This document shows positions 55,373-64,000 of a stretch of DNA of 64,000 nucleotides, piece after piece. The position numbers and the translations under genes are program-made. This DNA is from Bryoerythrophyllum caledonicum (lineage: Eukaryota; Streptophyta; Bryopsida; Pottiales; Pottiaceae). The number at the start of each line of letters is the position of its first letter. Positions within the stretch are counted from its first letter, which is position 1. Under the pieces are notes generated by a model. It ran no database searches. It saw only the letters and a program-made list of their open reading frames with translations, and was not told where the DNA came from. The stretch covers positions 2,296,501 to 2,360,500 of the forward strand of contig OZ020521.1 in assembly GCA_963971425.1 (NCBI GenBank), given 5' to 3'.

Positions 55373-58035
55373 CACTAAGGAAGTATAGAGTGTATGGTTT
55401 GAAAGATAGCCACATCTGTGCCTCTCTTGATTCTTTGACTCCTAAACTGTCGTCATTGGTCAAGCTCCAAAACCAGATTGGAGAGCAGGTAGAACGAACT
55501 CCTGCTGCAACAAATTCTTCCATCGTTCTCGAGGCGAGCAAGGAGTTTCTAGGGGATTTATTGTTATGATCTGAATGCGTTCCTCAAAAGACTCTTCCAT
55601 TCAAAGAGCTTATACATGTTCTAGATAAGTTCAAGCATATGACGTCCCTAAGTATCCGCAATGAGGTCACCACATTCAGGTATTTGAGACGTTTTGGTGT
55701 AATGGACAGTATTACCAGATTGAAGAGGGCATCTAATTGGGCCTTTATTTAAGAGAACAAATTTCCAAGTCAGGGAACGGACTCAGATAAGATATTTCTT
55801 TTTAAGATGGCCGAAGTAGGACCGGGGAGCAGTGTGGATTTAGTGCAGCGCATGCAACCAGGAGGCGACCTTGGGGACGCTTGGCTCATGTTCGATCACG
55901 ACAAACGTGTGAAGGACTAGATAACCATGGCGTGCCATGTTTATGACTCAACATACTGCAGTGTAATGACGTTTGCAATTTGTGACATGCAATCTGAAGA
56001 TGTAGCACCGCAACTGATCTTTTGGCAAAATCTTAATGCCGTGGCAGCTTGGCATGGTATCCATGACGTCACGTTTAAGGGCTTTATGGCGGGTAGTGCT
56101 CAAGCAAACTAGAATGTAGTCCGCATTTCTTATAGAGATGGGGACGCAAAGAAGCCTATGGATAATCGAGAGCGCACATGTCTTTTTCACTGGACACAAT
56201 CTCTCGAGAAACATACCAAAGCGGACATACGAGCGGACCTCCAAGAACAACACCGACAGCTTTGCAAGCAATACAAGAATGCCAAGACGCTCGAGGAGGC
56301 AGACACTAAGTACACAACTATCAAATCATCGTGGCTGTCATCAAGAGCGACAACACATGAAAGAGTTGTTCGTTTGGACCTCTAGCTGGCGTTTTGGCAT
56401 TTTTGGTACAGACAGTGGGGAGGTTTTATGGAACTTGTAAGCACATTCTAGTCATCATCACATTTGAAATTTCTATGTTCAAGGGTGTCCCTCTCCCTGA
56501 AAGATGCGGCTATGGAAGGGTTCACCTCACTTTCTGTTTTTTATCCTCATGGTACTTATGTTTTTTCCAACTTCCGCAGGCTCTTTCTGAAATGGAATTG
56601 GCTGAAATGCCATAGTGCAATCTTGCAGAATCCATTCACAATAAATGGTTACAACAATCAGGGAAAAGAGGCACAGATCTCTATGTGGCAACTGTTGATG
56701 ATATGGTTCGTGCTTTCATGCAAGTTGTTGCATACTATCAATTCTTGAAGGGTGAAAAGCCAGGTACTGGACCAGGGAAGGATGAACTTTTATTTCAAAC
56801 TGCTCCGCGTACCGCTCATTGCTTGGGGAACTCTAAGGTTTTATACGAGGCCATCGCAAAAATGCTTGGAGCTAACAAGATTTGTACGCGCGATCTTCAT
56901 TTGGAAGGGGAAGAGGTTTTTTTCTCATTGAAACGGAAGGTTGATCTTCCTCCAGGTTCTAAATTTGGCTCCCATAGGCTGGATAAAAATTAGCATCTCT
57001 TGTCTTTGATTTCAGAAACGACCATTTATGCATACTGTCCATGACCTCACTTCCAATGAAGATGCTTCAGTGGAAGCTTCAGCAGCAGCAAAGGATGTGC
57101 CCTCTTCTCCTAAATCTCCTGCATCGGCTGTAGAAGTACAACACGTGCACGTTGTTCAAGAGACCGGTTGTGATGAGACTAAATGGCATATTGCTCGGCT
57201 TCCAAAGACATATGCAAAGGCCTGTTTTGCTCAGCAGACCATTACAAGGAGGAAGTGTGTGGCACGAATTGTCAAGGATGGTAAAAGTACTGCAGCACCA
57301 ACTTACACAGGTACGATGGATAATTACAAAAGGAACTGGATTGAGAAGATGGAGTTCTTCTTTTGTAATGATGGCATCGAGAGATGTGTGAAGGACACTA
57401 GAAGGAAATGGGATGTCTCCAAACTAGACGTTCCTAGTGTATGGCCAGTGAAGATTGGCACCAATCTTAGCCAGAAAGATATATTTGCATTAGAAGACGC
57501 CAAATTCCGATTGGCCGGACGCGTGGAGCTGTCTCCTCGGGAACTATTTGGGGATCAAGGAGGGCCACTGGACTTCTCATCATTTCCGACCCTGAAGGAG
57601 CCTACCGTGCATCCCTCGAAGCGATTTGGAAAGGTCATTCGAAGAAATTCCAAAACTCCTACTATAGCACATCAGAACAGCTGTGCATCTGCATTGTCCA
57701 TGGTTGGCAAGATATGTAAAGTTCATATGATTCCTCCTCCAGGGTTTGGCTCCGTTTTGTCATTCGAGTCTAGAAGCATTTCGAAGGTTTCAAAGTACGT
57801 GCTAAGTATTGGCCAATTCCCCAATTGTGATTGTCCATCTTTCATGGACATGAACAATAAGTCACTCGACAAATGTGGACAATGGATATATTGTAAGCAT
57901 CTCTATTATATCTTCACCATAGTCTGCGCTTTAGATCCTGATATGGATGTCTTCATGCATGCCCCTAGTTTCAGCTTCAACGAGATTAAGCAAGTTTTAC
58001 AACTCCTTTTTGTGAAGCACATCGTCTTCTATTAG
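55373..58035 (+). pseudogene. Decayed MULE-type transposase with SWIM zinc finger
   Basis: One frame runs from about 55373 to 56437 and is broken by stops at 55567 (TGA), 55754 (TAA), 55918, 56110 and 56383 (all TAG). It continues after an intron with CNLAESIHNKWLQQSG (a TAG precedes it at about 56614) and ends in the frame 57028-58035. The core includes MTFAICDMQSEDVAPQLIFW and CLFHWTQSLEKHT, typical of plant MULE-related transposases. The C-terminus has a SWIM finger: CDCPSF ... CGQWIYCKHLYYI (CxC...CxH). MULE proteins cut and move DNA; this copy is dead. Terminal repeats were not located. Confidence 0.75.
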
Positions 58036-58900
58036 CAGCAGAATACATTGGATCTACATTGTATGATCATCTAACAATTGTAATGAAAATGTGGTGAGAC
58101 TAAAAGGGCCACCACTCGAGTTTTGTTGCATTTGTGTACAGAACTTACTTGCTTAAAAATGGTGTTTTTTTCTTCTATTTGATGTTTTTTTCCATCCATG
58201 AATATTTATTGCACTCAAATTGATATAACGTTAAATTGAATTGTCTCAAAAAATTATAGTTTTATCTGTCAACCAATGGTTATAAGTCTTACTCGCGCCG
58301 TACATGAACCCTACTCCAAGGTCATAGGTTCTTTTTTTGCATGCTTTTTTTTGTAAATATTGCTTACAAAATATATTAATTTGTTTTTTTTAGTAAATTA
58401 ATTTAAAAATAAGAATATTTTGTTATGTGGCTCATGGCTCACGGCTCACGGTTCACGGCTCACACGCTAGCTTCGTCTCAATCACAATGTCTAAAACATA
58501 GACCCTTGTCCAAAAACACATGGTTTCAAGAAATACATAATCAATCATCAGCAACATCTTGCACAAATCTAGAAGAAGCCACTCTAGATGCAAGAATCTT
58601 CTTTTCGTATCGTTTGTTGACCTACATTCCAACAACAAATAGACGTATAAGAAACACAATGTGATTAAATATTTGCACACAGCCACAAGAGATCTCATGC
58701 ATGTCGATGAACCGCATCTCCATGAATCGCATCTCCAAAGTGTTGTAAACAGATCTCACACCTATCTATGAATTGCATCTCCAATATGTTGTAGCATTGA
58801 AGTCCTCACCTTTATATCTCCCACTCCATCCATTGCAATTGACAAGTTGTAGTCCTTTGGTGTTGACTCGTCTAATGCAATCCTTAGCTCTTGTCTTATT
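58036..58900. other. AT-rich DNA with GGCTCACGG motif
   Basis: 3' flank of the MULE remnant. At 58430-58475 GGCTCACGGCTCACGGTTCAC is repeated and runs into CACACGCTAGC, a relative of the CACCGCTCACAAGGTAGC motif seen at 17573, 45672 and 46079. No gene. Confidence 0.4.
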
Positions 58901-58905
58901 GTACT

Positions 58906-60340
58906 TTATGGCCATTGCTTGCCTACCACAAACAATGTATCAATAAAATTCTCCATGATGCATCTCACTTCCACCACCTTGCATAACTCTCCCTCATCCA
59001 TATCCTCCCACTTACTAGCGACAAACCTTGTTGTGTTGAATTGGAAGTTGGTGTACAAGGTTTGTCTGCCAACGTGATACCTACAAGGTAATACATGCAC
59101 AAACATCAAACCCTAGATCCAAAATCTACAAACAACTTTGCTAAATATAACAACACATAAACATTTGGACAAATGGATTCTATCAGTGGAATTTTCCCCC
59201 AAAGAAACTAGGGTTGTGCAAGGTAGTCTTCACCCACCTAAAATTTACGCTACTGCGCAAAACAGTGCACTTGATCATGTCTTCCCCGTCCACTATCTTA
59301 GCATTCCACCCGTCATCTATACGGATGGATAATGTGGCATCTATCACTTCCCTGATTACAAACATTGTTGGTGTCCAATGAATATTGTCAGCAACAGCGA
59401 CTAGGTCAACAAAGACGCCAATGGCCATAAACCATTTAATGTGGGTGTTAGGACTTCCAGTGGTTGCTTTCATGGACTTTCGGAACTCATAAAATAGCTT
59501 TGCCTTAAATGCTTCAGAGCTTTCCATGTCTGGAAGTGGCCAACTGGGATTGCTTAAAAGACAGAGAGGAATAGGGACCAATTCACCGTGACTTGCTGGA
59601 GCTTCCGCAGGAAAGTAATGGTGGCTATAAAATTATATACCTACATTTAACAACTCCTTGTGAGACCTCTTCTAATGGATTGCCTCTCCAACCTCGGCGT
59701 GCATAACGATAATGACCCCAGTGATTGACTTGGGCTTCACCTTGTCCTCAAACAAGCTTGGAAACAAATCTGATACAGTATTAGCAGAGCGAATCAGTGT
59801 CAACAATAAATCAAAAACTGAAATTCATAAGCCACTATTTAAACTTTTGAAGAGAGCAGGAAATTTAGATTTTCTGCCATAGTTGGGAGTAGTAACCGCT
59901 TTAGGTGCTAAAAAAACTATCAAGGAAAGCCTATACCCATTGTAAACCCTTACTTTGCATTGCAAATTTGCTCTCTTTGCAACCCTTATAATTACAATGC
60001 CGTTGGGGCTGCATCACGTCAGGATCTAGGTCTCCAAGCTGGTGTGACTAGTAAGCATGGCGCACAAGTACACTTTGGACTTCAATTGCGTCCCCTGCAA
60101 CTGCTTTTGCACTAGTGAAATTAACAATTTGGGCCTTCCAATTCTCCACCGCCACTCTACCAAAACAATGCCTCCCATCTCTTCTTGCTTGCCAATGGCA
60201 TCAATGTCATCCATGACCTCACCTCATTGCAAGTTGGAACAGGTTCACCCTCCTCATTAGAGAAGTTGTGCAAAAGAACAGCTTGCAAAACGTTGTTTGG
60301 ACAAGCCATGGTGAAGGTTCTTCAAAGACGGTTCATGCTT
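58906..60340 (-). pseudogene. Unrecognised, broken multi-exon coding region
   Basis: Minus-strand frames follow each other with stops between. They are MACPNNVLQAVLLHNFSNEEG (about 60308), RIGRPKLLISLVQKQ, an open stretch 59581-59183 (FRKSMKATTGSPNTHIKW, IRIDDGWNAKIVDGEDMI) and a last one ending at 58906 (TTRFVASKWEDMDEGELCK). Composition and codon use look coding, but I recognise no family. It is probably a dead mobile-element or host gene. Confidence 0.3.
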
Positions 60341-62160
60341 GACTAACTACAATGAACTCTAAGAAAATCAACAATGTGATTCATCTTCCACCATGATCAG
60401 CAAAGCAACATGCACATGCTTACGACATTGTTTTCTTCTACCCTTTACAACGTTGGCCCCTCGATATTATAGGATATTAGACTAACATTGCCTAGATATT
60501 AATCTAGAAGTGCATAGTGTAAACTACTATGGTCTCTGTGTACAACCTTACCGTTGGCAATCCAACCCCACCTATGTCAGCATTGTGTAACGCGGTATGG
60601 TACATTGTGACTGATGACTTGGACCACGAAATTTACTTTTGGAGGAGCTAAACCTCAAAAAAATTACCCTCGGCTGCTACAAGCAAAGTTCCGCAACCTA
60701 GCTTTCCAACAACTTCTATGTACCATCCACGACCCAAATATTGTATAATACTACTCTTTTCACGTAAGCGTAGTACTGCCCATCCGCATTCTTGCCCATT
60801 TTTTATAATACTTTATCAATCTTGAATTGTTGGTACCAAATGTGGCTACTATGTTTGGGATCAAATAATCCATTGTTAACTTCCATGATAAAAGTGGCTT
60901 CATGCTTGAAGAGATTCAATTGGCTAACTTCTTGGCTACTACCTCGCTCCTTCACCTTGGGTGAAGAACTAAAAACCTATGAATTTTAGGTGTTAACATA
61001 GGGTGTTTGCCCATGGCATCTTTAAGCATTTATTGCTAAGGATGTCATAAGGTTAGGATACTAAAATAGGCCGGTTTCTCCCCTAATGCCTTCAAAATCT
61101 CTACAAATAATGCAGCCATCTGCTCTAGTTCATGCAATGCCATCTTATTTCCTTGCCTTTCTACTTTTTATTATCTTCTCTGTCATCTATAATTTCATCT
61201 TCTCAATCTAAAAAATGCTATCAAATAAATTTGTAATGGCACGTGCAATTGTATACTCATCTACAGTTAACTCCATCTTCGACTTCTTTGCGCTTTTCTT
61301 CAAGTGTCTACTGTAATGTGGTTGCTTCATTACTTTTTATAGTGGTGAAACCAGTGCACTATAATTGTCATTTGTTGGAATAGCATTTGGTGTAGACTCC
61401 TCATCATTGCTCAGCTCTTAGATGTCTTCATGTCGCATGCAAACCCTCTAATCTATACCCTGTAGTATACCTAAATACCAAATTAATGAAATTAGAAGTT
61501 TGCATGGTTCCAAAAGGTCATGATTTCCAATATGAACACTATTTTTTTTATTTTTAAATGAGGTTTACGTACATATTTATATTATTGCTAATAATATATG
61601 TACAAATTGTATATTTGTGAAATCCTAAGATAACAAGAGAATTTCTTTAAAAATCCCAAAATCATTCCAAATTTCCAATGTAAAGAATATGATTGTACCT
61701 TGAATTTTAGCAATACCACTAAGCATGCTGTCAAAAATCTCACATCGAGACCATTTTGAGAATGTTGCTCCAATCTCTAGATGTTGCTCCTACCCCTCGA
61801 AACACTTCTACCTCATTCTCAACCACTTAAATCTACATTATTGTCAACTCCTCGGGGCTTTTGGGAGAACTTTGCAATCAACTTCCTTGCAAACTCTACC
61901 TAACTCCTCTCACTAACAGTTATGCTCCCATTACACACTGTAAGGAAATAGTTGGTACTTTTCTAACCACTCTTAGTGCAAAGGTTGGGTTTGGGGTGCA
62001 AACGGAGGCTTGTTTGGGTGCATGCGCGTTCATAGCAAAACCTCTCACACAAACACATGCTGAGAAGGCAACTCTCGCTACATATTTTGAGGGAGCGGAT
62101 CTGGAGCCATGCACAGTCCAAGTGAGTCCACTTTAGGGTTTCATCAACAATATCGCCTGG
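60341..62160. other. Intergenic DNA upstream of RBL13
   Basis: A few minus-strand coding-like scraps (for example VNNGLFDPKHSSHIWYQQF at about 60880) with many stops. The rest is AT-rich. No supported gene. Confidence 0.45.
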
Positions 62161-62163
62161 AGA

Positions 62164-62184
62164 GGGGTTTAGGGTTTAGGGTTT
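62164..62184 (+). promoter_or_regulatory. Telo-box in the RBL13 upstream region
   Basis: Three tandem copies of the plant telomere-type heptamer (GGGTTTA) about 490 bp upstream of the RBL13 start. Single TTAGGGTTTC words recur near 62295 and 62402. Telo-boxes are common near transcription starts of plant housekeeping genes. Confidence 0.6.
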
Positions 62185-62673
62185 GTTCTGATCGTTGAAT
62201 TGAGGTGAGCCTCCTGTTTGTATGGCGCGTGGATTGGTTCTGTGATGTGGGTTTTTGTGAATGTGGGGTGAGTGAGTTTTTCGCTCTCTTTAGGTTAGGG
62301 TTTCACATTGCATGCTGGATGTTGGTTTTGGAGGTCTTGAATGGTGGGGACTATGTGGTATTTTGGAAAGGGGTCTGCAGGGGTTTGAGCTCTGTTTACG
62401 TTAGGGTTTCAAATAATTCATATCGGTTGGGCTTCACATTGTTTGTTGAAGGTTGTTTTGAAAGTCTCGGATGGGAAGTATCCGAGTGACGGGTGAATTT
62501 TTGGAATGGGTTGCAGGGGTTTGGGGCATGAGGTAGGGGGGAGGAAGAAGCAGCGCTCTGGAGTGGAGGAACGGATGGGGCACTGAGATGAGGGAGAGAC
62601 TATCAGAGGGGGTTTGTTGATGCGAATCGGTGGCAGGATGTAGAGGCAATTGAGGAGTGGGAGGTAACTAACC

Positions 62674-63492
62674 ATGGGGCGGCCATTACTGTACGATGTG
62701 CTGGAGAAGCCAGCGAGCTCGTGCGCCATCGCCGTATGCTCTGCGATATGGTTGCTCATTCAGAGACGGAACGTGGGGTACAGCGACGTGGGACTGAGCT
62801 ACGAGTCCGTGGTGTCTCAGGGGCAACATTGGCGGATCATCACGTCGGCGCTCTCGCACATCAGCTTCCTTCACTTGGTTTTCAACATGAGCGCTCTGTG
62901 GAGCCTCAGCGTCGTGGAGAGCACTCGGGACTACCATCTGGGAACGGCGTACTATCTGCAGTACTCGATAATTCTGGTGCTTCTTTCCGGGCTGATGGTG
63001 CTGGGGATGTACCATGTGATTATCACTCGGTTTAAGCTGGAATATTACAGACGGGTCACCGCCGTCGGATACTCGTGCGTCGTGTTCGGGTGGATGACCA
63101 TCCTCGCTGTGAGGCAGCCATCCCTGAAGCTCAACTTGTTTGGGCTCCTTTCGCTCCCCATCAGCTTCGCACCGTTTGAGTCCCTCATCTTCACATCCAT
63201 CATCGTGCCACAGGCGAGTTTTCTCGGGCACTTGGCAGGGATAATCGTGGGCTATCTCATCGGTTGGGGCGTAGTGCAAGGCATGACCAACTACTGGGCG
63301 GTCACTTTCGCGTTCTGGATCGCACTTGGGTTTCTGTGGAGTCTGAGCCGGAGCACCTCATTCGAGTTTCCATATTTGAAGATCGAGTCTGTGGCAGATC
63401 TTGACATGCCGAGCGTGGGTGCTGCCCCTTCCGGTTCATCTACAAGCTGGTCAGGACCCTCCCGTACTTTGCAGGGAAGTGACTTGGTATAG
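62674..63492 (+). CDS. RBL13: Rhomboid-like intramembrane protease, RBL13 type
   Basis: 272 codons, intron-free, start ATG at 62674 in a good context (ACCATGGGG). Rhomboids cleave proteins within membranes, using a Ser-His dyad. Seen here: [16 protein letters not shown] (about 61-76, the conserved HxxxN region), GYSCVVFGW with the nucleophile Ser134, and FLGHLAG with the catalytic His186. At least six hydrophobic segments are visible. The N-terminus [17 protein letters not shown] and the block [19 protein letters not shown] are characteristic of the plant RBL13 subgroup. The C-terminal tail is Ser-rich and probably soluble. It is intact, with codon use unlike the surrounding transposon DNA, and is a genuine host gene. 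Confidence 0.92.
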   Translation: MGRPLLYDVLEKPASSCAIAVCSAIWLLIQRRNVGYSDVGLSYESVVSQGQHWRIITSALSHISFLHLVFNMSALWSLSVVESTRDYHLGTAYYLQYSIILVLLSGLMVLGMYHVIITRFKLEYYRRVTAVGYSCVVFGWMTILAVRQPSLKLNLFGLLSLPISFAPFESLIFTSIIVPQASFLGHLAGIIVGYLIGWGVVQGMTNYWAVTFAFWIALGFLWSLSRSTSFEFPYLKIESVADLDMPSVGAAPSGSSTSWSGPSRTLQGSDLV

Positions 63493-64000
63493 CACCCAGG
63501 TCAGGTGAAGCGCATCATCTAGTATATATTAGTGTAGAGAGATCATCTGGCTTTCCTCTTCCCACGAAGCAAGATTTTCGAAGTCACTTTGGTGGATCAA
63601 AACTGAGTCTGTCTCATAAACGCATGTCGGCACCAGATGCAGGTACAAAGCAATCGATCATGGATGTTCTTAAGCTCGACCTTCAAGACTGCTCTGAGAC
63701 AGAAATTTCGAACAGCCAACGACTTCCGCCCACATTCAGTGGAAAGAGAATGCCAAGATATCGTTCTTGTTCTCTAGTAGCAACTAGGCATTGCTGCCCT
63801 TCTCTGTGGTAGATAACATACCTCGAGCTCCGGAGCAGTTGTATTAGGCAGTCGTAATGTACTTCAATTCAAAAGCGAGGCACCTTATTCCAGTGATGTG
63901 TTTTATGTGTTTGTTTACTTACAGCGTAGGCTTTGTACTGGCTAGTACTTAGCGGAGCAACAACCGAGCATTCAACCAAGCACAGGACTCTCTATACTCG
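63493..64000 (+). other. RBL13 3' flank
   Basis: Holds the presumed 3' UTR. The short frame at 63624-63812 has no recognisable domain and is probably untranslated. Confidence 0.5.

Overview
The window is repeat-rich nuclear DNA of a land plant. Two single-copy host genes sit at its edges. On the left is an HKT-type sodium/potassium transporter (minus strand, 3' end beyond the window). On the right is a rhomboid-like protein of the RBL13 type (62674-63492, plus). Telomere-type TTTAGGG/CCCTAAA tracts, GT-AG introns and the large share of transposable elements fit a plant. The character of the transposon proteins (DUF7869-like, MULE with SWIM finger, LINE) hints at a seed-free plant such as a moss, liverwort or lycophyte, but that is inference.

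The main discovery is an apparently complete giant DNA transposon at 9597-27975 (about 18.4 kb). It has 26-bp perfect terminal inverted repeats starting AACACCATATTC and is flanked by the direct duplication TACT. It carries a DUF7869-family DDE-like protein on the minus strand (10498-13311). On the plus strand it carries a divergent block: a multi-exon gene with a DGQHR/ParB-like motif and a coiled-coil tail (20608-25086), an FCP1/NIF-type HAD phosphatase-like gene (25429-26405) and an unrecognised Ser/Pro-rich gene (26760-27575). About twenty copies of a roughly 21-bp palindrome (TTATCCTCGA, one base, then its inverse) lie inside the element, none were seen outside it, and most fall in predicted introns. 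The DUF7869 gene has two exact E2F-type sites (TTTCCCGCC) in its putative promoter.

Region by region: 1-2041 HKT; 2042-9592 intergenic DNA with two MITE-like hairpin elements and a TCCGG-rich stretch; 9597-27975 the giant element; 28409-30463 a frame-broken gag-like/unknown gene; 30.5-33.9 kb non-coding DNA with a dense CTTAAG cluster; 33.9-35.1 kb a possible small spliced gene or pseudogene; 35.9-42.9 kb LINE material (ORF1 with an in-frame stop, an antisense reverse-transcriptase tail fragment, and an endonuclease domain without its reverse transcriptase); 43022-43639 a PIF/Harbinger-type MITE with TAA duplication; 43.8-45.2 kb and 47.4-48.9 kb two tail-to-tail decayed copies of an N4/N6-DNA-methyltransferase-like gene; 49.2-55.1 kb an array of palindromic TCTCGGCACCGAGA units, broken by a 1.1-kb TIR element and by a Tc1/mariner element (51956-54666); 55.4-58.0 kb a decayed MULE transposase with SWIM zinc finger; 58-62 kb mostly unassignable DNA; then RBL13.

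Several inactivating changes in these elements (three likely Trp-to-TAG changes in the MULE, the Asp-to-Asn change in the mariner transposase, one TAG in the giant element) fall where a C-to-T change in a CHG context would produce them. That is the footprint expected of plant CHG methylation.
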